Of a DNA stretch of 55,537 bases, positions 47,973 through 55,537 are shown piece by piece. The position numbers and the translations under genes were made by a program. The notes under the pieces were generated by a model. It was not told the origin of the DNA and searched no databases. It saw nothing but the letters and a program-made list of their open reading frames with translations. How positions within the stretch are numbered: the stretch's first letter is position 1; every line of letters begins with the position of its first letter. Source of the DNA: Streptomyces adelaidensis. Lineage in GTDB: Bacteria > Actinomycetota > Actinomycetes > Streptomycetales > Streptomycetaceae. The stretch is from NCBI RefSeq assembly GCF_016598475.1, contig NZ_JAEMUX010000058.1:1-55537 (forward strand), given 5' to 3'.

Positions 47973-49475
47973 TCACGCCGACGCGATGTCGCCCTTGTTC
48001 TTCGGCTGGGTCGGCGGCAGGGCGAGTTTGATCTCCTCCCGCAGGTCCTGGATCTTCGGATAGCTGGAGTACTGACCGGTGAGCCGGTACATCTGACGCA
48101 GCCGGTCCCAGGTGCGGTGGGAGGAGTTGGAGCCCATAGCCGCCAGGGCGAGACGAGCGTAGCTGGACGCCTGTTCGGGATCGTCGGCGATGAAGCTGGC
48201 CGAGGCCATCGACAGGAAGTCGAAGATCTTCGACCGCTGCCGGCCGTCGACGCGCAGTTCGAGCGCCCTCTCCGCGAAGTGCTGGGCCTGCCTGGCCGCG
48301 GTCGGGTCGTGCTCCGCGAGGGTGCGGTAGGCCAGGGCCTGCATGCCGTAGAGGTCTTCCTCCTTGAACATCTGCATCCAACTGGGCGGCGGCACGTCCC
48401 CCCGGTCGGAGCCGAACAGGTCTTCGGCCTGGCCGAGGGTGCGGCGCATGGCCTGGCCCTTGCCCATGGAGGCCTGTGCCCAGGCCTCGACGGTGTAGAG
48501 CATGGCCTTGGTGCGGGGCAGGACCTGCTCGCCTGAGCCGGACTGGGCGAGCTTCATGAGGTCGAGCGCCTCGTCGGGTTTGCCGAGGTGCACCAGCTGT
48601 CGGGCCGCCCGGGAGAGGGCCTCGCCGGCGCGGGGCCGGTCGCCGCCCTCCCGGGCGGCGTGGGCGGCGATGATGAAGTACTTCTGGGCGGTGGGTTCGA
48701 GGCCGATGTCGTGGGACATCCAGCCCGCGAGGACGGCGAGGTTGGCGGCGACGCCCCACAGGCGCCGCTGGAGATGTTCGGGGTGGCGGTAGGAGAGCAT
48801 GCCTCCCACCTCGTTGAGCTGTCCCACGACAGCCTTGCGTTGCAGCCCGCCGCCGCGGGCCGCGTCCCAGGCCCGGAACACCTCGACCGAACGCTCCAGT
48901 TCCTCGATCTCCTGCGCCCCGATGGGGGCGGCCTCGTACCGGTCGAACCCGGCGGGGTCGGCGTGCAGGGGATTGTCGAGGTCGGGGGCGTCGGCCTTGA
49001 GGGCCGGATCGGTGTGCAGCCAGTCGTGCATGGCGCTGCTGAGTACGGAGGCGGATCCCGCGGTGAGCGCGACGCCCGCACCCACCAAGCCGCGTCGGTT
49101 GAGCATGAGGTCCATTCCCGTGAATTCGGTGAGGACCGCAGCAGTCCGTTCGGGCGCCCACGGCACACCGTCGGGATGTTCCACATTCCCGCCGCCCTGC
49201 CGTTTTCCCGTACGCCCGTGCCGGACCAGACCGAGGTCCCCAATGGTCACGACACGGCCGAGACGCTCGGTGAACAGCGCCGCCAGCACCCGGGGCACGG
49301 GATCGCGCGGGATCTCTCCCATGTCGATCCAACGCCGTACCCGTGAGGTGTCGGTCGCCAGCTGGGGGTGGCCCATGGCCGCCGCCTGCCGGTTGACCAG
49401 CCTCGCGAGTTCTCCCTTGGACCAGCCGGCCAGGCCGAACAGGTCTGCGAGTCGGGTGTTGGGTTGTCCGCTCAC
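47973..49475 (-). CDS. NsdA-like TPR regulator of development/antibiotics
   Basis: A 500-residue protein. GTG 49475 has GGGGG 6 nt upstream; SGQPNTRLADLFGLAGWSKGELARLVNRQA follows. Residues 1-110 form an HTH-like head (TSRVRRWIDMGEIPRDPVPRVLAALFTERLGRVVTIGDLGLVR). A hydrophobic segment (GRRGLVGAGVALTAGSASVL, approx 135-155) precedes a TPR-rich remainder (LWGVAANLAVLAGWMSHDIGLEPTAQKYFIIAAHAARE to LRQMYRLTGQYSSYPKIQDL). This is the pattern of NsdA of S. coelicolor, a negative regulator of sporulation and antibiotic production. Gene context here differs from what I recall for nsdA (SCO5582), so it may be a paralogue. Confidence 0.75.
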   Translation of the reverse strand: MSGQPNTRLADLFGLAGWSKGELARLVNRQAAAMGHPQLATDTSRVRRWIDMGEIPRDPVPRVLAALFTERLGRVVTIGDLGLVRHGRTGKRQGGGNVEHPDGVPWAPERTAAVLTEFTGMDLMLNRRGLVGAGVALTAGSASVLSSAMHDWLHTDPALKADAPDLDNPLHADPAGFDRYEAAPIGAQEIEELERSVEVFRAWDAARGGGLQRKAVVGQLNEVGGMLSYRHPEHLQRRLWGVAANLAVLAGWMSHDIGLEPTAQKYFIIAAHAAREGGDRPRAGEALSRAARQLVHLGKPDEALDLMKLAQSGSGEQVLPRTKAMLYTVEAWAQASMGKGQAMRRTLGQAEDLFGSDRGDVPPPSWMQMFKEEDLYGMQALAYRTLAEHDPTAARQAQHFAERALELRVDGRQRSKIFDFLSMASASFIADDPEQASSYARLALAAMGSNSSHRTWDRLRQMYRLTGQYSSYPKIQDLREEIKLALPPTQPKNKGDIASA

Positions 49476-49707
49476 GTCAAGCCCCCAGGTTCTCGGCTGA
49501 GTTGACAGTAGCCCGCTGTCAGTTGCTCCGGGACTATTCGCCAGGGTTTCGCCAGGGTGCGCCACATGGTGTGCCAGGGCCGATCCGGTGTCAGGTAGGA
49601 AAGCGCCACCCCGACCCGGTCGCCCAGGGACACTCCCCAGGGTGCGCCTGGCCGGCCGGGGCGGGTAGCGCGTCATAGCAGGCACACGAAGGGATCTGTA
49701 TCCACCC

Positions 49708-50853
49708 ATGTACGCAGCATCGTCCTCCGTGTCCGCACCGCCCCGGTCCCTGCACCCCCGCCAGCCGGGCAGCGGTGGCCCCTTCCTCGACCCCTCACGC
49801 ACAGCGGCGGCCTCCGTGCTGGGCACCGGCCGGACGCGGCGCGTCCCGGGGGTCGGCACCCAACCGCTCAGCGGGAGACTCGACTTGTCCGGCCCTCAGG
49901 GCGCGCAGCTGCGCACGGCGATCGCCTCGGTGCATCGCATCTGTCCGGAGTTCACTCCGGTCCAGGTGCTGCGCCGAAGCGGCCGATCGGTGCTGCTCGT
50001 CGGTACGACAGGGCGCAGCACGGCCGTCGCCAAGTGCTTACTGGACCACTCCTCCATCTGGGAGGAACGGCTCAGGCACGAAATAGCCGCATACCGCTCG
50101 TTCGTCCGACACCGCCCGCCGGTGCGGGCGCCGAGGCTGATCGCGGCGGACCCGGACAACTGCACCTTGGTCATCGAGCGGATGCCGGGCCGGGTGGCCG
50201 CCCTGCAGCGGCATCCGGTGGAGGCGCCGCCGCGCGCCGACATTCGGGCGGCGCTCGGCGCGATCTGCCGGCTGAACGCGTGGCGGCCACCGGCGGGCAC
50301 GTTCGACGCCCCGCTGGACTACGCGGAGCGGATCTCCCGTTTCCATGAGCTGGGTCTGCTCACCGACCGGGACATGGGCGATCTGCAGAAGCTCCTGCAC
50401 GGCATCGCGCACGCCTCGGGCCGCCAGGGCATGGGCCAGTTCTGCCACGGCGACGCCCTGCTGTCGAACATCCTGCTCTCACCGGCCGGTCCAGTGCTGG
50501 TGGACTGGGAGCACGCGGGCTGGTATCTGCCAGGGTACGACCTGGCGACGCTGTGGGCGGTGCTCGGGGACGCCCCGATGGCGCGGCGTCAGATCAGTCA
50601 GCTGGCGCAGTCGGCGGGCCCGGCCTCGCGGGACGCGTTCCTGGTGAACCTGATGCTCGTACTGACCCGTGAGATCCGCACCTACGAGACGGCCGTGCAG
50701 CGTTCGATGCACGACTCGACCCCGGCGACACCGGGCCCGGCCCACCCGGCTGCTGCGCCGTCCGGCGAGGAACAGCGGCTGCTGCTCAGGCGGCTGCACG
50801 ACGACTGCCAGTTGGCCCGCAAGGCCGTACGGGCGGCGGTCGGCACTCGCTGA
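49708..50853 (+). CDS. APH-fold phosphotransferase-like protein, TTA-containing
   Basis: A 381-residue protein divergent from the NsdA-like gene. The first ~70 residues are Pro/Ser/Arg-rich and probably disordered. The kinase-like core has TAVAKCLLDHSSIWEERLRHEIAAYRSF (putative Lys and Glu), VIERMPGR, the catalytic loop FCHGDALLSNILL (about 244-256) and VLVDWEHAGWYLPGYDLA. Codon 111 is TTA (50038-50040), again implying bldA control. It may be a small-molecule or protein kinase of the APH/choline kinase superfamily; no resistance role is shown. Strong terminator follows. Confidence 0.8.
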   Translation: MYAASSSVSAPPRSLHPRQPGSGGPFLDPSRTAAASVLGTGRTRRVPGVGTQPLSGRLDLSGPQGAQLRTAIASVHRICPEFTPVQVLRRSGRSVLLVGTTGRSTAVAKCLLDHSSIWEERLRHEIAAYRSFVRHRPPVRAPRLIAADPDNCTLVIERMPGRVAALQRHPVEAPPRADIRAALGAICRLNAWRPPAGTFDAPLDYAERISRFHELGLLTDRDMGDLQKLLHGIAHASGRQGMGQFCHGDALLSNILLSPAGPVLVDWEHAGWYLPGYDLATLWAVLGDAPMARRQISQLAQSAGPASRDAFLVNLMLVLTREIRTYETAVQRSMHDSTPATPGPAHPAAAPSGEEQRLLLRRLHDDCQLARKAVRAAVGTR

Positions 50854-50860
50854 GGGGAAA

Positions 50861-50907
50861 CGGAGGTCCGCGGTGTGCCCTGGACAGGGGCGCGCCGCGG
50901 ACCTCCG
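50861..50907. terminator. Strong hairpin terminator
   Basis: CGGAGGTCCGCGG (50861-50873) pairs perfectly with CCGCGGACCTCCG (50895-50907) around a 21-base loop, starting 7 bp after the stop of the APH-fold gene. Confidence 0.85.
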
Positions 50908-50942
50908 TCATGACCGGGGAGGCAAATCGCAGGCGAGGCGCT

Positions 50943-50978
50943 GGCAGGGGCAATGGCAGGGGCAATGGCAGGGGAGGC
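50943..50978 (+). repeat. 12-bp tandem repeat (GGCAGGGGCAAT x2.7)
   Basis: GGCAGGGGCAAT starts at 50943 and 50955, and GGCAGGGG again at 50967, in exact 12-bp period. It lies about 120 bp upstream of the amidase start; no function evident. Confidence 0.8.
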
Positions 50979-51096
50979 AATCACCCGGGAAAGGGTCTCC
51001 TCCGGGCATGATTGACGGATCGTCGGCCGACCGATAGCACTGATGCCGTTCGGTCCCGCACGCCCCACCGACGCCCCACCGTTCCAGGAGGCCGCC

Positions 51097-53070
51097 TTGC
51101 GAGGATCCCCCACCGACCGCGGGCCCGCCCCGCACCGCAGACGTATCCGCAGCACGGCGGTCGCCGCAGCCCCGGCGGTGTTGCTGTTGCCGCTGCTGGG
51201 TGCGGCCCCGCCCGTGAGCCAGTCGTCGTCCTCGGTCCGTCTGCAGGGCGCCTTCGCCGCCGCGGCCGCCGAGTACGGCGTACCGCGCAGCGTGCTGCTC
51301 GGTGTCTCCTATCTCCAGTCCCGCTGGGACGCGCACGGCGGCGCGCCCAGTGTCACCGGCGGCTACGGCCCGATGCACCTCACCGACGCGCGGACGGCCC
51401 TGGCCGAGGCGCCGCACCACAACGAGGGCGCGGAGGATGCCCGCGGCGACGATGCCCGGGCGCCCCTGGTGCCCGCGTCCGACCTGCCCGAGAATTCCGA
51501 ACTGCCGTCACGGCTGCGGACGTTGACGAAGGCGGCCGAGCTGACGGGCCTGCCCGCCGAGTCCCTGCGTACGGACGCCGAGGCCAATGTGGCGGGCGGT
51601 GCCGCGCTTCTCTCCGCCGCGCAGCGGGAGCTCGGCGCGGAGCCGAGTGCCGATCCGGCGGACTGGTACGGGGCGGTGGCGCGCTTCTCGGGCGCCGACG
51701 ACCGGGCGACGGCGTCGGCGTACGCCGACGAGGTGTTCGCGGTGATCCGCGACGGCGCCGGGCGGGTCACGGACGCCGGCCAGCGGGTGACGCTCGCCGC
51801 CGAGCCGGATCTGAGCCCGGCCACCGGGCAGCTGTCCCGGGCCGGGCTGCGCGCGGCGGCAGCGGCCGGCACGGAGTGCCCGAAGACGGTGTCCTGCGAG
51901 TGGATCCCGGCGCCGTACGAGGAGTTCGGCGACAAGGACTACGGCAACCACGACCTGGCCGACCGGCCGAAGTCCCAGAGCATCCGGTACATCGTCGTCC
52001 ATGACACGGAGGCGACCTGGGACACCACTCTGAAGCTGGTCCAGGACCCGACCTATGTGTCGTGGCACTATTCGCTGCGCTCCACGGACGGGCACATCGC
52101 CCAGCATGTGAAGAACAAGGACGTGGGCTGGCACGCCGGCAACTGGTACGTCAACGCCAAGTCGATCGGCCTGGAGCACGAGGGCTTCCTCGCCTCGCCG
52201 GACGCCTGGTACACGGAGGCGATGTACCGGACGTCGGCGCGGCTGGTGAAGTACCTCGCCGGGAAGTACGGCGTCCCGCTGGACCGGCAGCACATCCTGG
52301 GCCATGACACCGTGCCGGGCCCGACGTCGGCGACGATCCCGGGGATGCACACCGACCCTGGCCCGTACTGGGACTGGCGGCACTACTTCGAGCTGCTGGG
52401 CAGGCCGTTCGGCGCGACGTCCGGCAAGAACAGCGCTGTGGTCACCGTGCTGCCCGACTACGCGGACAACCGGCCCGAGTTCACGGGCTGCGCGAGCGGG
52501 GGCGCGCCCTGCGCAGTGCACGGCTCCAGCGCCGTACGCCTGTACAGCGCGCCCGATGTGACGTCACCCCTGATCAAGGACATCGGCCTGCGGCCGGGTG
52601 GCGGCGACTCGACGATCGATGTGAACGACCTCGGTTCGCGGGTCTCCACCGGGCAGCAGTACGCGGTCGCCGGGCGGCATGGCGACTGGACGGCGATCTG
52701 GTACCTGGGACAGAAGGCCTGGTTCCGGAACCCGAAGGGGCAGCCCACGGCGGTCGGCGCGAGCGGTCTGGTCGTCACGCCCAGGAAGGGGCTCGCCGAG
52801 ATCCCGGTGTACGGCCGCGCCTACCCGGAGCAGGCGGCCTACCCGGCGGGGGTGCCCGCCCAGGCGGTGTCCCCGCTGCCGTACAAGCTCCTGAAGGGCC
52901 AGAGGTACGTGGCGGGTGACCGGGTGCCCGGTGAGTACTACTACGCGGTCTCCTTCGACCCGACCGGGCACAAGGTCGTGGTCGGTGAGGACCAGTACTA
53001 CGAGATCCAGTTCGGCCACCGGGTGGCGTTCGTGCGGGCGGCGGACGTGCGGGTGCTGCCGGCCGGGTGA
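51097..53070 (+). CDS. Secreted N-acetylmuramoyl-L-alanine amidase with SH3-like tail
   Basis: A 657-residue exported hydrolase. TTG 51097 is preferred: AGGAGG lies 5 nt upstream, whereas an ATG at 51043 has no ribosome site. Signal peptide about 10-45 (RRIRSTAVAAAPAVLLLPLLGAAPP). Residues about 50-240 resemble a lysozyme-like helical domain (GAFAAAAAEYGVPRSVLLGVSYLQSRWDAHGG). The amidase_2 domain follows with zinc His302 (YIVVHDTEATWD), SWHYSLRSTDG, and H399/H403 region QHILGHDTVPG. The C-terminal part has two SH3-like modules (AVHGSSAVRLYSAPD, TPRKGLAEIPVYGRAYP). It should cut the glycan-peptide amide bond in peptidoglycan. Confidence 0.9.
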   Translation: MRGSPTDRGPAPHRRRIRSTAVAAAPAVLLLPLLGAAPPVSQSSSSVRLQGAFAAAAAEYGVPRSVLLGVSYLQSRWDAHGGAPSVTGGYGPMHLTDARTALAEAPHHNEGAEDARGDDARAPLVPASDLPENSELPSRLRTLTKAAELTGLPAESLRTDAEANVAGGAALLSAAQRELGAEPSADPADWYGAVARFSGADDRATASAYADEVFAVIRDGAGRVTDAGQRVTLAAEPDLSPATGQLSRAGLRAAAAAGTECPKTVSCEWIPAPYEEFGDKDYGNHDLADRPKSQSIRYIVVHDTEATWDTTLKLVQDPTYVSWHYSLRSTDGHIAQHVKNKDVGWHAGNWYVNAKSIGLEHEGFLASPDAWYTEAMYRTSARLVKYLAGKYGVPLDRQHILGHDTVPGPTSATIPGMHTDPGPYWDWRHYFELLGRPFGATSGKNSAVVTVLPDYADNRPEFTGCASGGAPCAVHGSSAVRLYSAPDVTSPLIKDIGLRPGGGDSTIDVNDLGSRVSTGQQYAVAGRHGDWTAIWYLGQKAWFRNPKGQPTAVGASGLVVTPRKGLAEIPVYGRAYPEQAAYPAGVPAQAVSPLPYKLLKGQRYVAGDRVPGEYYYAVSFDPTGHKVVVGEDQYYEIQFGHRVAFVRAADVRVLPAG

Positions 53071-53086
53071 GGGGACGGGAAAGCGG

Positions 53087-53114
53087 AAGGGCCGGGTGCG
53101 CGCGCCCGGCCCTT
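53087..53114. terminator. Bidirectional terminator with T run
   Basis: AAGGGCCGGG (53087-53096) pairs with CCCGGCCCTT (53105-53114), followed by TT. It sits between convergent genes and, with A's at the left end, can serve both. Confidence 0.8.
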
Positions 53115-53130
53115 TTCGTCTGTGCTCTCC

Positions 53131-53628
53131 TCAGCCCTGCTGGAACAGCTCCGCCGGGAGCGGTTTGAGCAGTGCGTAGAGGTCGTCGGTGATGGGGCGG
53201 TCCCAGGCGGCGATGGTGACCAGGACGTTGTCGCTGCGGTCGAACTGGACGCAGGAGATCCGGGACTCGGAGATCTTGAGGCGGCGGACGATCAGGAGGT
53301 TGTCCCCCTGCATCACCGGGAGGTCCTCGGACCCGACGACCGTGATGTCCTCCTCGTTCTCCAGCGCGACGAGCAGCTGGGCCACCTCGAAGGGGACCTC
53401 GCCCTCGGCGATCTCACGCGCGGGGGAGCCCTCCGGGAGGTTGCCGATGATCATCGCGGGGCCGCGGCCGCCGTAGAGGTCGTAGCGCAGGAAGACGCCC
53501 TGGCAGCTGCCGTCGGGGGCGGGCAGCAGGCCGGCGCCGAGATTGCCCGGCCAGTCGCCCGGGTCCATGGCCAGTACGTCGAATTCGGGACCGGCAGGTG
53601 TGGCGCTGCGGCGGCGGAGGAAGGACAT
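53131..53628 (-). CDS. Conserved hypothetical protein, 165 residues
   Basis: ATG 53628 starts MSFLRRRSATPAGPEFDVLAMDPGDWPGNLGAGLLP. The body is highly ordered in appearance (VFLRYDLYGGRGPAMIIGNLPEGSPAREIAEGEVPFEVAQLLVALENEEDITVVGSEDLPVMQGDNLLIVRRLK) with no signal, membrane helix or catalytic motif. I recall close copies across Streptomyces without a name. Codon use is typical. Function unknown. Confidence 0.75.
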   Translation of the reverse strand: MSFLRRRSATPAGPEFDVLAMDPGDWPGNLGAGLLPAPDGSCQGVFLRYDLYGGRGPAMIIGNLPEGSPAREIAEGEVPFEVAQLLVALENEEDITVVGSEDLPVMQGDNLLIVRRLKISESRISCVQFDRSDNVLVTIAAWDRPITDDLYALLKPLPAELFQQG

Positions 53629-53939
53629 GTCGCCATGGTACGTGCCCGGAGGGGCTCGGTGTCGGGTGGGCGAGGCGATTGCCGGGGCCGGTCCGGGCCC
53701 GGTGCGTTCACCCGTTCGGAGGCTGTTCGCCCAGCGCCGGGGGCGGTCCGGCACGGTCGGTGCCGACCTTCCGGCAGACCGCCGAGAGGCGTCGGGCGAC
53801 GGTCTGCCAGTCGGTGTGCGGTTCCGTCGGCGAAGAGGGTCGTCCGGCCGACTACGGGCGCGGCCGGCGTAGACGATCAGCGCTCGGCTCGGCCGATCGG
53901 ACCCTCGCCGTCGTCTTCTGTTCGGCGCTGCCGACCGGG
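53629..53939. other. Intergenic stretch, nothing recognised
   Basis: About 310 bp between two leftward genes. Open frames here lack ribosome sites and family features. I see no long dyad or repeat. Confidence 0.4.
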
Positions 53940-54560
53940 CTACCGGGCGGACAGCTGTCCGGAGGTCTTCTTGTGCCGTTCGTGGTGGCGGGCGACGCGG
54001 GCGCGGTTCCCGCAGGACGGCTTGCACCACTCCTGGCGCGGGTGCTCCTTGAGGAAGTAGCGCACACAGCGGGGCGCGTGGCAGGCGCGCAGCCGCTGCC
54101 GCTCGGGGCCGGCGAGGAAGGCGAGGGCCGCGCGGGCAAGCGCGGCGGTGAGCGGGTCCTCGCCGGTGGCGGGCTCATGGCGTACGACCGGTTCGGCGTC
54201 CGGGCCCCAGGAGAGCACCGGGACTGTCGGCGTCAGGGCGGCGGCCCCGTTGAGCCGCGCCAGGGCCTCGGGGACGGGCAGCAGCCGGGCGGCATCGGCC
54301 GGGCTGGGCTCGCTGGGGCTGATGGCGCGGGCGAACAGGGCCCGGACGGCTCCCCGGAGATCGCGTACGGCGGCGAGCGCGGCCTCGTCGGCGGTGAACC
54401 CGGCGGCAGCCGGCAGGACGTCCCCGTGCGCCCTGACCCAGATGGTGAGCCCCGCGGGCCCGGTCAGGTCGTCGTCGGCGACGCCGCCGCCACCGTCGTG
54501 GCGGACGGTCAGGGCCAGATCCAGGACGAGCCGCGCGTCCGCGCTGATCGAGTACTCCAT
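53940..54560 (-). CDS. CGNR zinc-finger (ABATE domain) regulator
   Basis: A 206-residue protein from ATG 54560. The N-terminal ABATE domain (MEYSISADARLVLDLALTVRHDGG to LRACHAP) is helical. The C-terminal zinc finger reads CHAPRCVRYFLKEHPRQEWCKPSCGNRARVARHHERHKK, with Cys residues placed for zinc and the CGNR motif itself. The family is thought to be stress-responsive transcription regulators. The Arg/His tail may contact DNA. Monocistronic. Confidence 0.9.
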   Translation of the reverse strand: MEYSISADARLVLDLALTVRHDGGGGVADDDLTGPAGLTIWVRAHGDVLPAAAGFTADEAALAAVRDLRGAVRALFARAISPSEPSPADAARLLPVPEALARLNGAAALTPTVPVLSWGPDAEPVVRHEPATGEDPLTAALARAALAFLAGPERQRLRACHAPRCVRYFLKEHPRQEWCKPSCGNRARVARHHERHKKTSGQLSAR

Positions 54561-55029
54561 GGCACTAATGATAGGCGAGCCGTCATCCATTAAGGGGGGT
54601 GAGCGGCGGCAGTACAGTCGAACGGTTGGCCGACGTGACTCGTCGGGCGCAGCGGGCGACGGCGGAGGGGGCGGCACGGGCCTGGCCGCGGTGCGGGTCT
54701 TCGCCATGCGGGTGAAGGGGAGGGCGATGACCCCGGCCGCGTGATCTGCCTTACGGCGACAGCCAGTTGGAGCTCGTCTGGCACAAGCCCCCCCCGGTGG
54801 CGCGGGGAGCCGGACCGCCCGCGTCGATGGTTCATCGAGCAGATCGCACAGATACGGGTCGGCCGCGAGCCTGACCGCCCGGCTGCGGGCGGGGTGCGGA
54901 TGCCGGGCCACGGTGATCCAGGCCGCCCACGTCGGGGAGCGCTCGGAACCGGAGGCCTGGTAGGCCAGGTCGAGAGCCGCGCTGGTCCTGGACCCCTGCT
55001 ACCGAGATACGACGGTCGAGGCCGCGGCC
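54561..55029. other. Non-coding or decayed stretch
   Basis: About 470 bp with no convincing gene on either strand. A minus-strand fragment near 54780-54930 (RSPTWAAWITVARHPHP, AADPYLCDLLDEPS) looks protein-like but has no start, end or family I recognise. Marks the boundary to a stretch of less biased codon use. Confidence 0.35.
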
Positions 55030-55326
55030 GTGCGTACTGGCTGTCCAGTGGAGTGGCACCCAGGCTTCCGACTCAAGATTGAAGAACTCCGCCGGCATCC
55101 CGGCTACCGCGGCCAGGAGTACGTCGACTTGGCCACGCAGATCGCGGTCGATGGCGTGCTCGATCCTCGGATCGTCGGAAATGCTGCACGTGCCGGCCGC
55201 TACGACCCCCAGGCAGTCAAGAAGGTGTGGCATTATCTGGCGCGACTCGGGGCACCCCCGAAGGTCACTGGCAGGCTGGCGACTCCGGAACCGACGGAGG
55301 GAGCTGTACTCGATAGCCTTCGTTGA
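55030..55326 (+). CDS. Hypothetical protein, 98 residues, atypical codon use
   Basis: The start is GTG 55030. VEWHPGFRLKIEELRRHPGYRGQEYVDLATQIAVDGVLDPRI, then YDPQAVKKVWHYLARLGAPPKV reads like a real helical protein. Third-position GC is visibly lower than in the rest of the window (ATT GAA GAA, AAT GCT GCA, CGT). No family recognised. It may be accessory or acquired DNA. No clear ribosome site is seen, and the overlapping minus-strand frame (54832-55476) is a weaker candidate. Confidence 0.4.
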   Translation: MRTGCPVEWHPGFRLKIEELRRHPGYRGQEYVDLATQIAVDGVLDPRIVGNAARAGRYDPQAVKKVWHYLARLGAPPKVTGRLATPEPTEGAVLDSLR

Positions 55327-55339
55327 GGCGATCGAAGGC

Positions 55340-55537
55340 GTGATGGCCCTTGACATCCGCGTCACCATGCGAGGACGTCCCCGACGCGGGAGCCGAATGA
55401 CTCTCGTACGGCTGTGGTTTCGTACGTGGGAGCGAGCAACGTTTGTCGACGGTTTTGGGCAGCACTTTGCGATCACACGGCTCGGAAACGTCGACGAGAA
55501 CCAGCAACGCTGCTGGCGCCTGAGGGCCGTTCATGCG
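55340..55537 (+). CDS. Partial open frame at the right edge
   Basis: From GTG 55340 (or ATG 55343) the frame reads MALDIRVTMRGRP and VDGFGQHFAITRLGNVDENQQ with no stop before the window ends. The frame is also open upstream across the end of the 55030 gene, so the two could be parts of one frameshifted gene. Lower codon bias as in that gene. No family recognised. Confidence 0.25.
   Translation, partial: MMALDIRVTMRGRPRRGSRMTLVRLWFRTWERATFVDGFGQHFAITRLGNVDENQQRCWRLRAVHA

Noticed and set aside
49708..50853. Aminoglycoside resistance gene
   Set aside because: The APH fold is shared by many kinases; no resistance-specific residues or linked resistance genes are seen. The same applies to 34818-36038.
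54832..55476. 214-codon minus-strand frame at the right edge
   Set aside because: Arg/Pro/Gly-rich composition, no ribosome site, and the plus-strand frame at 55030 has more protein-like sequence.

Overview
The window is chromosomal DNA of a Streptomyces or very close relative. The evidence is very high GC with strong third-position GC bias, frequent GTG/TTG starts behind purine-rich ribosome sites, rare TTA codons confined to a few genes, a SsgA-like sporulation protein, an NsdA-like regulator, a DasR-type operator at a family 19 chitinase, an iron box of the DmdR/IdeR type, and a parS-like 14-mer. No rRNA, tRNA, CRISPR array, complete insertion sequence or biosynthetic gene cluster was seen. 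Starts were chosen from ribosome sites and family knowledge; no database search was run.

Layout. 1-5.1 kb: a DUF6153-type gene cut by the left edge, then a siderophore locus read leftwards from an iron box: two overlapping exporter-fold ABC half-transporters followed by a deletion scar that joins the front of a siderophore-binding lipoprotein to the tail of an amine N-hydroxylase. 5.2-10.6 kb: amidohydrolase, DyP peroxidase with a TTA codon, LacI regulator, a two-repeat DGPW protein, an RpiB-like protein. 10.6-14.7 kb: a leftward operon of FHA-FHA-ABC transporter, SH3-like protein and Ser/Thr kinase, resembling the mycobacterial Rv1747/PknF pair. 14.7-26.8 kb: housekeeping and accessory metabolism (SnoaL-like, DUF1905, two aldo/keto reductases, LysR, DinB-like, adenosine deaminase, glyoxalase-like, an unknown 399-residue protein) and two secreted enzymes (phospholipase C-like, chitinase).

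26.3-33.2 kb is a zone of gene decay: a MarR gene with a doubtful front, a frameshifted response regulator, an MFS transporter reduced to its two ends, a sulfur-scavenging composite made of the front of an SfnG-like flavin monooxygenase and the middle of an SfnB-like oxidoreductase, and a LysR gene with internal deletion. An apparently intact cysteine-rich leader peptide still sits in front of the sulfur composite. Intact genes (MarR, NTF2-like, acyl-CoA-dehydrogenase-like) lie between the wrecks.

33.2-45.6 kb: SPW membrane protein, ArsR-SRPBCC fusion with its operator, a parS-like site, phosphotransferase plus P-loop kinase, GlsB-type membrane protein, several GNAT acetyltransferases, a guanine/cytidine-deaminase-like enzyme with a membrane acyltransferase, a secreted tripeptidase-like hydrolase, a DUF4232 protein and a baeRF3 protein. 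45.6-50.9 kb is a developmental cluster: SsgA-like protein, PAS-PP2C phosphatase and a kinase-fold protein (the last two each with a TTA codon) around an NsdA-like regulator. 51-54.6 kb: secreted amidase, a conserved unknown and a CGNR regulator. The last kilobase has lower third-position GC and no recognisable family, and may be the edge of acquired DNA.
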